7,319 bases of DNA, from NCBI GenBank assembly GCA_018818365.1, contig JAHISH010000229.1, positions 1 to 7,319 of the forward strand. The letters are read 5' to 3'. The notes beneath the pieces are model-generated. The model had not been told where the DNA came from and ran no database searches. It worked only from the letters and a program-made list of their open reading frames with translations. The position numbers and the translations under genes are program-made. This DNA comes from Candidatus Omnitrophota bacterium (lineage in GTDB: Bacteria; Omnitrophota; Gorgyraeia; Gygaellales; Profunditerraquicolaceae). Shown here one piece after another: positions 1 to 6,586 of the stretch (positions within the stretch are counted from its first letter, which is position 1; the number at the start of each line of letters is the position of its first letter).

Positions 1-450
1 CAACTCCTTATCATTAAACGAAGATATTTTTTCCGACTTTTCCATAGAAAAAACAACCCTGCCTTCGGTATTAACCAACAGCATATTGTCATAACCGAAC
101 AGGTTCTGATAATACATCAACATGGGTTTAAATTCGGTGATGACCGCGAGAAAACCATTTGAATTCTCTTTTACGGTCGCAAAGGTATTAACTGATTTCT
201 CTATAGCGTCAATAAACGCAGCCGAATAAGAAAGCGTTGAACCGTCCTCTTTCTTTTTGAGCAAGTATTGCTCAATCCGGCTTGCCCGATTATCCGCTAC
301 TACCTGCAGACTATCTTTGATCTCTTCCCTAAGCGCTTCACTGGAGATGGTATAGCTGATAAAGATAGCGACCGTCAAGGGAATAGAGGAAATAATCAGA
401 AACCAGAAAATGAATTTTGAGGTTATGGTATGCCCTTTATGAAATTGCAT
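1..450 (-). CDS. Membrane-anchored Cache-like sensor protein, N-terminal part (C-terminus beyond window)
   Basis: An open frame of 150 codons runs from an ATG at 448-450 off the left edge. Residues about 13-35 form one hydrophobic membrane segment after a short basic cytoplasmic N-terminus. Next comes a helical stretch (about 38-70, with ADNRASRIEQYL) and the start of an extracytoplasmic domain ending in a beta-type segment (GYDNMLLVNTEGRVVFSMEK, 119-138). This layout, a long helix with 'R-x-x-x-I-E-x-Y-L' and then 'l-V-n-x-x-G-x-V-V-f-S', is typical of Cache-type ligand-binding domains in histidine kinases, diguanylate cyclases and chemoreceptors. The output domain lies outside the window, so which of these it is cannot be told. 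The start is supported by AGGAA nine bases upstream, an in-frame TAG stop four codons before the ATG, and a strong promoter. It is probably transcribed separately from the shape operon. Confidence 0.8.
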   Translation of the reverse strand, partial: MQFHKGHTITSKFIFWFLIISSIPLTVAIFISYTISSEALREEIKDSLQVVADNRASRIEQYLLKKKEDGSTLSYSAAFIDAIEKSVNTFATVKENSNGFLAVITEFKPMLMYYQNLFGYDNMLLVNTEGRVVFSMEKSEKISSFNDKEL

Positions 451-459
451 GTCTGCATA

Positions 460-464
460 TTCCT
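460..464 (-). promoter_or_regulatory. Ribosome binding site of the sensor gene
   Basis: AGGAA on the minus strand lies nine bases before the ATG at 448-450, within the usual Shine-Dalgarno distance. Together with the in-frame stop just upstream it fixes the start codon of the sensor gene. Confidence 0.6.
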
Positions 465-492
465 ATTACGTTTGCGTTCCGAAGTTCAACTT

Positions 493-521
493 ATAGTATG
501 GTACCGGGTAATTTCTGTCAA
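493..521 (-). promoter_or_regulatory. Sigma-70-type promoter for the sensor gene
   Basis: On the minus strand a perfect -35 hexamer TTGACA (516-521) is followed, after exactly 17 bases, by a -10 hexamer TACTAT (493-498; five of six matches to TATAAT). Transcription would start near 486, giving a leader of about 36 bases before the ATG at 450. The spacer contains the pseudo-palindrome TACCCGGTA (502-510), which could be an operator, though that is only inference. The promoter sits in a non-coding gap directly before a same-strand gene, which makes chance occurrence less likely. Confidence 0.75.
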
Positions 522-525
522 GGAA

Positions 526-576
526 ATTTGCATCTCTCCTATTATTTTAAATGAAAGACCGCAAGCCGATGCAAAT
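526..576. repeat. 9-base inverted repeat upstream of the sensor promoter
   Basis: ATTTGCATC (526-534) and its exact reverse complement GATGCAAAT (568-576) are separated by 33 bases. The centres are 42 bases apart, close to four helical turns. The promoter-proximal arm is four bases upstream of the -35 element. The arms could be half-sites for a regulator or a weak stem. No T-run follows on the minus strand, so it does not look like an intrinsic terminator for the upstream radical SAM gene. It may be coincidental in AT-rich DNA. Confidence 0.35.
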
Positions 577-580
577 AAGC

Positions 581-2332
581 CTATGCCGATGAAGAAACAC
601 CACACTCACCGCGCAATGTCTCTTTTGAGATACCTACATCAATGATATCCCAAGGAAGCGTACTCTCTAAAGGGATCTGGCGCAGGTAGAATTCCGGATC
701 GATTCCCTCCTCTTCAAATGCCTTCTGCCATATACCAAACTGGAAATGATTGCTCCAGGCATCAAAACGCGCTCCTGCCTGATGCGCGCGTAAGATTACT
801 TCGCTTAATCTGCGGTCTCCGCGTGAAAGCACCCCTTCCAAGAAGCTCATCGGGGGATTATGAAAACTAAATTGGAGCTTCCTATATTTATTCTTCATGC
901 GCACATAGCTCTGTTTTTCCTTAATCCGCTGAAGAGATTCCATCGCAGACCACTGTAGGCTCGTATGCGGCTTAGGGATGAGAGTAGAAAGACTGACATT
1001 AACCAGTGCGCCCCCTTTACCGAATTGCTTACGCGCCTCTGAAGCGCGCAAAGAGAAATCAACAATTGCCTCTAGATCTGCCTCCTCTTCAAAAGGAAAA
1101 CCGATCATAAAATAAAGTTTAATATGCTGATACCCTGCCGCATAGGCCTTTGTCAACGCCTGAAAGAACTCTTCCTCGATAAAATCTTTTGCAAGCAATT
1201 CCCGTAACCGCACCGTACCGGCTTCAGGCGCAAAGGTAAGCCCCGCTTTGCGGATACGCGCCATTACCGAAGACAATCCACCCACCAGCGACTTTGCTTT
1301 TAACGACGGCAGGGAAATCCCCACCGCGCGCTCTTGAAAACGATCCACCAATTGGCGCAAGAGTTCTTCGATATGCGTATAATCGCTCATTGAGAGCCCT
1401 CCCACGGCAATCTCCTCGTACCCGGTGCATTGGTATGCCTCTTCTGCCAAACGCAGTACTTCCTGGGGGGCTCGTTGTCGATAAGGAAAATACTGGGAAC
1501 GCGCCTGACAAAAAACACAGCGGTTAGGGCAGCCTCGGGTAACCTCCAAGAATATACGGTCATGGACTATCTGGATATACGGCACCAGCCACGAAACCGG
1601 AAAATAGGAAGCATTGAGATCCTTCACGAAACGCTTCTTTACTTTCGCCGGAATATTTTCTCTGAGAGGCTGGTACTCGGCGATTCGGCCTTCAGACGTA
1701 TAACGCACCTGGTATAAAGAAGGAACGTAGACCCCCTCGACCTTGGCACAATACAAAAGAAGATCCTCTTTGCTCAGCGTACCCGCGCGATACGCTTCTT
1801 TATGCTGCTGGTAGATTCGGAGTAATTCCACTATTGCTTCTTCCGCCTCTCCAATGATAAACAGATCGAAAAACGCATGCAGTGGCTCAGGGTTCATCAC
1901 GCAAGGCCCCCCGCCGATAACCAAAGGATGCTGGTTTGTGCGCTGCAACGCATTCAAAGGGATATCTGCTAACTCCAGCATCCGCAACACATTCGTATAA
2001 CACAATTCATACCCAAGAGAAAAACCGAGAATATCAAACGCCCCTAACGGCCTTTTGGTCTCCAGAGAAAAAAGCTTCTCACGACCCTTGCGCAACTGTT
2101 CTTCCATATCAGTCTCGGGACAGAAGACCCTTTCACAGGAAACCCCCTGAAGGCTATTGAGTATCCCATAAAGGATACGGATCCCCAGATTACTCATCCC
2201 TATTTCGTATACATCGGGAAAGGCAAGAACGCACTGCAGAGGCGCCCGGCAAAAATCCTTACCGGGAATATTCCATTCCTGGCCGATATAACGGCCGGGT
2301 TTGTTAACGTTTTCTAAAAGTTCTTCCCACAT
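581..2332 (-). CDS. TIGR03960-type radical SAM protein with N-terminal B12-binding-like domain
   Basis: This 583-residue protein resembles the uncharacterised TIGR03960 family. Residues about 30-175 form the N-terminal domain with a B12-binding-like fold, with the family signature FPDVYEIGMSNLG (38-50) and IGGGPCVMNPEP (139-150). The radical SAM core follows: the cluster motif C268-x3-C272-x2-C275 in TRGCPNRCVFCQ should hold a [4Fe-4S] cluster that cleaves S-adenosylmethionine. FAPEAGTVRLRELL (367-380) and KLYFMIGFP (405-413) are later strands of the barrel. The C-terminus (LPWDIIDVGISKETL, 559-573) also matches the family, so the protein is complete. The substrate is unknown. In many genomes this module is fused to or followed by a DUF2344 protein (TIGR03936), often near ribonuclease G; here a 130-base gap and an unrelated sensor gene follow. 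It begins 24 bases after rodA and is probably the last gene of the shape operon. Family identity is confident, function is not. Confidence 0.88.
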   Translation of the reverse strand: MWEELLENVNKPGRYIGQEWNIPGKDFCRAPLQCVLAFPDVYEIGMSNLGIRILYGILNSLQGVSCERVFCPETDMEEQLRKGREKLFSLETKRPLGAFDILGFSLGYELCYTNVLRMLELADIPLNALQRTNQHPLVIGGGPCVMNPEPLHAFFDLFIIGEAEEAIVELLRIYQQHKEAYRAGTLSKEDLLLYCAKVEGVYVPSLYQVRYTSEGRIAEYQPLRENIPAKVKKRFVKDLNASYFPVSWLVPYIQIVHDRIFLEVTRGCPNRCVFCQARSQYFPYRQRAPQEVLRLAEEAYQCTGYEEIAVGGLSMSDYTHIEELLRQLVDRFQERAVGISLPSLKAKSLVGGLSSVMARIRKAGLTFAPEAGTVRLRELLAKDFIEEEFFQALTKAYAAGYQHIKLYFMIGFPFEEEADLEAIVDFSLRASEARKQFGKGGALVNVSLSTLIPKPHTSLQWSAMESLQRIKEKQSYVRMKNKYRKLQFSFHNPPMSFLEGVLSRGDRRLSEVILRAHQAGARFDAWSNHFQFGIWQKAFEEEGIDPEFYLRQIPLESTLPWDIIDVGISKETLRGECGVSSSA

Positions 2333-2336
2333 ACTA

Positions 2337-2341
2337 TCCTT
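2337..2341 (-). promoter_or_regulatory. Ribosome binding site of the radical SAM gene
   Basis: AAGGA on the minus strand lies four bases before the ATG at 2330-2332, a slightly short spacing. It is preceded by a purine run of six G and five A (2340-2350) that fills most of the 24-base gap after rodA. It supports the chosen start, which also agrees with the usual N-terminus of the family. Confidence 0.5.
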
Positions 2342-2356
2342 TTTCCCCCCGCAATG

Positions 2357-3460
2357 CTAAAACATCGTCTTGCGACGGTCAATGCTCGATAATATTCCTA
2401 AAGAAATAAATGTCACCACCACAGAAGACCCTCCGTAACTCATAAGCGGTAACGGCACTCCTACCACCGGCGCCAACCCCATGGTCATCGCGATATTCAC
2501 AAAGATCTGTAAGCCCAACATCACTGAAATCCCCAACGCCAAGAGCCTGCCGAATTGGTCTCTGGTCCTACGGGCAATGACGATCCCCTGTCGCACCAAA
2601 AGAAAATACAAAACGAACAAAAACATCCCGCCGATAAATCCCCACTCTTCGCCGAACGTCGCGAAAATGAAATCGGTATGCGCCTCAGGGAGAAAATGCA
2701 ATTGACTCTGTGTTCCCCCTAACCATCCTTTTCCCCAAAGCCCGCCCGAACCAATAGCAATCTTTGATTGAATAATAGTATATCCTGCACCCAAAGGATC
2801 GATATTGGGATTTAAAAACACCATCAACCGCTCTTTCTGGTAATCCCGCAACATCTGCCAAAGAAAAGGGATCGGCACTAAAAGAATCACAAGGAGCACG
2901 ATACAATACCGTATCTTTATTTTTGCCAGATAGACCATCGCAATAAACGTAAAAAGTACCATCAATCCACTCCCTAAATCAGGCTGTTCGATAATCATGC
3001 TCATCGGAATTCCCACAAAGAACAAAGGAAGCAAAACCCCTCGAAACATCCCTAACCGTGAGGAGATCAACCCGATATCATCGATAGACTTCCGGCTGAA
3101 GTACCGCGCCAAAAAAACTACCACGCTTAATTTTACCAGTTCAGACGGCTGAAAATTAAACCAGAGAAGCCGCAGCCAGCGCTGCGCCCCCAAACGCACA
3201 ATCCCAAGAATAAATACCAGCAATAAACAAACCATCGCCACACCGAAAAGGACATAGGTCCAATCCCAAAGGGGACGATAATTTACAAAAGAAATAATCA
3301 AAAAACAGACCAAACCGATAATAACCCAGAGGATCTGACGTTGATACGTCAATTGCCAAAGACTCCCCTCCTTCTGATAAGTCCCGCTATAAATGGAGAT
3401 AATGCCCAAGCCGGCAATAATAAGAGCTATCACCAGGATCATCAAAAATGAACTTTTCAT
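2357..3460 (-). CDS. rodA: RodA, SEDS-family peptidoglycan glycosyltransferase
   Basis: RodA polymerises lipid II into glycan strands in the inner membrane, working with PBP2 in the elongasome. The 367-residue protein has about ten hydrophobic membrane segments, the usual SEDS layout and length. Diagnostic motifs are GAQRWL (91-96) with FQPSELVKL (103-111), EQPDLGSGL (158-166), and the large extracytoplasmic loop with FLPEAHTDFIFA (256-267). D263 in this loop corresponds to the catalytic aspartate known in E. coli and Thermus RodA. The C-terminal motif PLPLMSYGGSS (336-346) is also intact. The ATG at 3458-3460 is chosen because AGGGAAG lies five bases upstream and the protein then begins directly with a membrane segment. 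An in-frame ATG 51 bases further upstream would add a polar tail inside mrdA. The start overlaps the mrdA stop as ATGA, implying translational coupling. Proximity to mrdA supports RodA rather than FtsW. Confidence 0.96.
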   Translation of the reverse strand: MKSSFLMILVIALIIAGLGIISIYSGTYQKEGSLWQLTYQRQILWVIIGLVCFLIISFVNYRPLWDWTYVLFGVAMVCLLLVFILGIVRLGAQRWLRLLWFNFQPSELVKLSVVVFLARYFSRKSIDDIGLISSRLGMFRGVLLPLFFVGIPMSMIIEQPDLGSGLMVLFTFIAMVYLAKIKIRYCIVLLVILLVPIPFLWQMLRDYQKERLMVFLNPNIDPLGAGYTIIQSKIAIGSGGLWGKGWLGGTQSQLHFLPEAHTDFIFATFGEEWGFIGGMFLFVLYFLLVRQGIVIARRTRDQFGRLLALGISVMLGLQIFVNIAMTMGLAPVVGVPLPLMSYGGSSVVVTFISLGILSSIDRRKTMF

Positions 3461-5169
3461 AGAAACTTCCCTGAGATTACCCCTTCCAATACGTGCCGGG
3501 CTACCACACATGCCAGATGTCCGGAGCCTGCGTTCTCTAAAAACACACAGATGACATACCGCGATTCTTCATAGGGGAAAAAACCGACGAACCACGCATG
3601 CGATTGCCCTCCCGGAGCTTGTGCGGTTCCGGTCTTACCCGCAACGGTTAAAGCCAGGCCCGATAACACATGCCCCGTGCCGGTAGATTCACTGACCACC
3701 CCGCGTAACCCCTGACGAATATACTCAATCGTTTCCGGATTTAACGCAACAGACGTATTCTTCTTTTCCGGGGTAATCGCCTTCGCGTCTATCGCCTTAA
3801 CAATCATAGGAGTCACCAAGGCTCCCTTATTGGCAAATACCGCCATCATCCGTACCATCTGTAAAGGGGTTACCAAAAGATACCCTTGGCCAATACTGAA
3901 GTTTGCCGTATCTCCGTCAAACCATTTCTTAAACTTATTCACTTGTTTCCAGAACGGCGAAGGGACAAAGCCGCTTGATTCATACGGCAACTGACAACCT
4001 GTCGGCTTACCCAATCCGAACCTTACCGCATTATCGTATATTCCGCTTCCCGTAAGGAGTAATCCCGTCCGATAGAAGAACACATTGCAAGAATGCGTAA
4101 GCGCCGCAATGATATCCTGTGAATGATGGATACTCGAACACGGAAATTTTCGGTCACCGACAAGAGTCCCCCCCTCACAAAGAAAACGAGTATTCTTTGT
4201 AATCTTTCCCCGTTCCAATGCCGCCGCACCAACTACCGCCTTAAAGATAGACCCTGGAGGATACATCCCGCTGATTGCTCTATTTAACAACGGCGCATTC
4301 GGATCATTAAACATATCGGGGATCGCCATAGGATCAAGCCTATCCACAAAAATCGAAGGTTCAAACCCGGGGACATTGGCCATCGCCAGGATTTCGCCGT
4401 TATAGGCATCCATTATAATAATAGTTCCTTTCTGCTGCGCAAGATTATCTTCGGCAACTTTCTGTATTCCCGCATCAATGGTCAGCTGAATATCCCTGCC
4501 ATTCGTAGGAAGCCTGAATCCTACGGTACGGCTGATCTTTCCGCGATGATCGACTTCGAAAGAAAAACCCCCCTCTTCTTGCCGAAGATAGTAATCGTAT
4601 TTTTCTTCGATCCCTCCAAAACCCACGATATCTTTAGTCTTATACCCGTACGGCTCCAGCTGTGTCAGGCGCCAATGGTCGATCTCATTCACATAGCCCA
4701 ACACATGACAGGCCAGCTTCCCAAACGGATACGTACGCTGCGGATTAGGCTGAATAAAAATACTGGGGATATCCGTTTTAAGCTGCGCCAATGCAATCGC
4801 GGTGGTAAGCGTAAGGCTTTTTACCAGCCTTACCGGCAACGAAGAAGAAATAAAGTTTCTTCTAAAGTTGATTCTCAGACGCGCAAGATCGGTGCCCAGA
4901 ACCCCTGCAATCGAGCTCAGCGTCGATTCAGTCTCATTCTTTGACTGCGGCAGAAGCAACAGGTCATAGGAGAGTTTATTATCGGCAATAACCACTCCGT
5001 GGCGGTCAAAGATCCTTCCACGCGCTCCCGGCTGAGGAAGCAGCCGTATGCAATTTTTGTAGCTTAGTTCTCGAAATTCTTCTCCCTGCATGACACTTAA
5101 AGAAAAAAATCGGGTGCTTAAGGTCAAGAATAAACACACAAAAAGTCCGATAACTAAATTAACTCTCAT
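3457..5169 (-). CDS. mrdA: Penicillin-binding protein 2, elongasome transpeptidase
   Basis: PBP2 is the class B penicillin-binding protein that cross-links glycan made by RodA. At 570 residues it is somewhat shorter than E. coli PBP2 (633). It has one N-terminal membrane anchor (about 3-24), then the pedestal domain beginning with the class B motif GARGRIFDRHG (48-58), and a transpeptidase domain from about 225. The catalytic motifs are complete: S307-x-x-K310 in PPGSIFK, S360-C361-N362, and K512-T513-G514-T515. C331, C344, H348/H349 and C361 are placed like a metal site described for PBP2 of other bacteria. The start overlaps the end of mreD by 11 bases. No clear Shine-Dalgarno sequence precedes it, so translation is probably coupled to mreD. 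Its stop overlaps the rodA start by four bases. Neighbours mreBCD and rodA rule out FtsI as the better name. Confidence 0.97.
   Translation of the reverse strand: MRVNLVIGLFVCLFLTLSTRFFSLSVMQGEEFRELSYKNCIRLLPQPGARGRIFDRHGVVIADNKLSYDLLLLPQSKNETESTLSSIAGVLGTDLARLRINFRRNFISSSLPVRLVKSLTLTTAIALAQLKTDIPSIFIQPNPQRTYPFGKLACHVLGYVNEIDHWRLTQLEPYGYKTKDIVGFGGIEEKYDYYLRQEEGGFSFEVDHRGKISRTVGFRLPTNGRDIQLTIDAGIQKVAEDNLAQQKGTIIIMDAYNGEILAMANVPGFEPSIFVDRLDPMAIPDMFNDPNAPLLNRAISGMYPPGSIFKAVVGAAALERGKITKNTRFLCEGGTLVGDRKFPCSSIHHSQDIIAALTHSCNVFFYRTGLLLTGSGIYDNAVRFGLGKPTGCQLPYESSGFVPSPFWKQVNKFKKWFDGDTANFSIGQGYLLVTPLQMVRMMAVFANKGALVTPMIVKAIDAKAITPEKKNTSVALNPETIEYIRQGLRGVVSESTGTGHVLSGLALTVAGKTGTAQAPGGQSHAWFVGFFPYEESRYVICVFLENAGSGHLACVVARHVLEGVISGKFL
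3466..3472 (-). promoter_or_regulatory. Ribosome binding site deciding the rodA start
   Basis: AGGGAAG on the minus strand lies five bases upstream of the ATG at 3458-3460, inside the last codons of mrdA. It favours this ATG over the in-frame ATG at 3509-3511. Confidence 0.6.
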
Positions 5170-5683
5170 TGTTCTTACGGAAAGAAAACATCGGCAGGCG
5201 TATCTTCCACGACAGAGTAAGCGACATTCGAGAAAAACGAATTACGTTCGGGAGAAGAAGCAATGAATAGAGTGTCTGTACCGCAATCATGCTTAAGAAA
5301 CGCGGCCAGGGAATCGCGGTCCCTCGTAACACAGATATGCTCCCCGTAATGACTGCATTCAATACCAGAATAATCGCCATTACCCCCACACGCAACCGAT
5401 CCGTCTCGATAGCAATATGGCGGTTAAGATAGCGCACGCAGAAACTCCACGCCACAAATAACCCCGTATGTAAGCCAAAGCCAGAAAGGCTTAAGACATC
5501 TTTCAATACTCCCGCAAAGATACTCAAAAATAAACTTACCGGCCACACAAAGAGAAAATGAGAAATACCTCCCATTACTAAAAGCAAGTCTGGTCCTGCC
5601 CCGTAAACCTTAAGGTAAGGAAAAATACCTGCCTGCAGTATTGCGCAGGCCACGATCAGGAGTAGATACCGTATTATTTTCAT
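5159..5683 (-). CDS. mreD: MreD, rod shape-determining membrane protein
   Basis: MreD is a small polytopic inner-membrane protein of the elongasome that partners MreC; its biochemical role is not settled. The 174-residue product is of normal length and strongly hydrophobic, with about five or six membrane segments starting at residues 4-22. Typical family features are GAGPDLLLVMGG (28-39) and FAGVLKDVLSLSGFGLHTGL (56-75), with the conserved aspartates D32 and D62. The C-terminus is short and basic. Primary sequence conservation in MreD is low, so the call rests on these motifs, size, topology and position between mreC and mrdA. It starts nine bases after the mreC stop without an obvious Shine-Dalgarno sequence and overlaps mrdA by 11 bases. 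Confidence 0.92.
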   Translation of the reverse strand: MKIIRYLLLIVACAILQAGIFPYLKVYGAGPDLLLVMGGISHFLFVWPVSLFLSIFAGVLKDVLSLSGFGLHTGLFVAWSFCVRYLNRHIAIETDRLRVGVMAIILVLNAVITGSISVLRGTAIPWPRFLSMIAVQTLYSLLLLPNVIRFSRMSLTLSWKIRLPMFSFRKNNES

Positions 5684-5692
5684 GCCAGAATG

Positions 5693-6478
5693 TTATTGAC
5701 TTACCACTAAGACCTCTTCGATATTAGAGAGATTTACCGCAGGCTCAACCACCGCATACCTACTTAAACCGGAAAATTCAGTTCCCAACTCGATCACCTT
5801 CCCAATCAAGATGCCTTTAGGATATTTCCCATTCAATCCTGAAGTAATAATAGTATCGCCGACTTCAATATCTGCGCCCTGAGGAAGATATTTCATCGTA
5901 AGATACCCTCCGAGAGTACCGGTAATCAATCCTTCTTGACGGCTGCGTTCCACCATCGAAGAGACCCCTAAATTCGGATCGCTAATCAACATGATCTTGC
6001 TGGCACCGGAGACTGTCTCCATAACCCTTCCCGCCAACCCCCGGTAGGTCACAACCGGCATACCGACTTTTATGCCGCGTGCGCTTCCCCTATCGATAAT
6101 AATCCCCGAAGACCACGTATCAAGAGGATGCGCGATCACCTTGGAGGCAATCATACGTCCCTCAGACGCATCTTTAAGCGAAAGAAGAACCCGCAAACGA
6201 TTGTTTTCGCGCCTATTCTCTTCTAACGCAAGCACCTGCTGTTGTAAAAGGCCGTTCTCTCTTTCGAGACGCTGGTATTCTTGATAATAATGGTGGAAGA
6301 AAAAGAGTGCGCCTGCTTCTCGACGGATTCCACGCACTAATAGAAACGGATGTTTTAACGCATGCAGGAACAGAGTGCGCGTAAGAGGTTGCGAGAAATC
6401 AAAGACTGCCCACGCACCCAGCCAAATCAGGATGATCCACGCTACACGCTTTTTTCTTTTGGATAACTGCAGATTCAC
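5693..6478 (-). CDS. mreC: MreC, rod shape-determining protein (GTG start)
   Basis: MreC is the bitopic elongasome protein whose periplasmic domain contacts and activates PBP2. The 261-residue protein has a basic cytoplasmic tail (KRKKR, 7-11), one membrane segment (about 12-28), a charged heptad-like coiled coil (about 62-102) and the double beta-barrel domain (about 105-260). Family signatures include SSGIIIDRGSARGIKVGMPV (123-142), GLAGRVMETV (147-156), ISDPNLGVS (165-173), GDTIITSG (207-214) and a C-terminal SNIEEVLVV (251-259). The start codon is GTG (6476-6478). It is supported by GAAGG seven bases upstream, and the frame upstream holds no ATG before a TAG. The length is close to the family norm. 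The 107-base gap after mreB is the widest within the operon. Confidence 0.95.
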   Translation of the reverse strand: MNLQLSKRKKRVAWIILIWLGAWAVFDFSQPLTRTLFLHALKHPFLLVRGIRREAGALFFFHHYYQEYQRLERENGLLQQQVLALEENRRENNRLRVLLSLKDASEGRMIASKVIAHPLDTWSSGIIIDRGSARGIKVGMPVVTYRGLAGRVMETVSGASKIMLISDPNLGVSSMVERSRQEGLITGTLGGYLTMKYLPQGADIEVGDTIITSGLNGKYPKGILIGKVIELGTEFSGLSRYAVVEPAVNLSNIEEVLVVSQ

Positions 6479-6586
6479 GAAAGGACCTTCTACCGCGCTG
6501 ACCTTGTGTTTTTTCTATTCTATCGGGCACCTTGCCGCATTCGGTAGGGGCGACAGTCGAGGCGCTCGTATGCCGACCAGCGAGAT
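6479..6586. other. mreB-mreC intergenic stretch
   Basis: This is the longest spacer inside the shape operon. Read on the minus strand it contains small hairpin candidates: CGAG-CGC-CTCG within 6555-6570 and GGCA-AGG-TGCC around 6526-6537. Neither is followed by a T-run, so neither is a convincing terminator. A TAGAAT hexamer near 6517-6522 resembles a -10 element, but nothing like a -35 element lies at the right distance. Its role is unclear; it could be a leader that tunes mreC expression relative to mreB or an mRNA processing site. Confidence 0.35.
6486..6490 (-). promoter_or_regulatory. Ribosome binding site supporting the GTG start of mreC
   Basis: GAAGG on the minus strand lies seven bases upstream of the GTG at 6476-6478. 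With no other start codon between it and an in-frame TAG upstream, it fixes the mreC start. Confidence 0.65.

Noticed and set aside
486..533. A 15-codon minus-strand open frame (ATG at 531-533) preceded by AGGAGAG, read as a leader peptide.
   Set aside because: The purine motif directly abuts the ATG, the frame runs through the -35 and -10 elements, and it is out of frame with the sensor gene. It would not be on the sensor transcript.
451..580. An intrinsic terminator after the radical SAM gene.
   Set aside because: No GC-rich stem followed by a T-run on the minus strand was found; the only inverted repeat has a 33-base loop and AT-rich arms.
430..645. A 71-codon plus-strand open frame spanning the gap near the sensor gene.
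   Set aside because: It overlaps the sensor N-terminus, the minus-strand promoter and the radical SAM C-terminus, and its sequence resembles no known protein.
3461..3511. A longer RodA with a 17-residue N-terminal extension from an ATG at 3509-3511.
   Set aside because: The extension is polar, unlike RodA N-termini, lies wholly inside mrdA, and the internal ATG at 3458-3460 has a good ribosome site and a classic ATGA junction.
4546..4944. A 132-codon open frame on the plus strand.
   Set aside because: It is antisense to the well-supported mrdA, has no recognisable domain or ribosome site, and is best seen as a mirror of biased codon use.
6515..6545. An internal promoter for mreC based on the TAGAAT hexamer.
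   Set aside because: The hexamer 17 bases upstream (ACCGAA) barely matches TTGACA, and no extended -10 is present.
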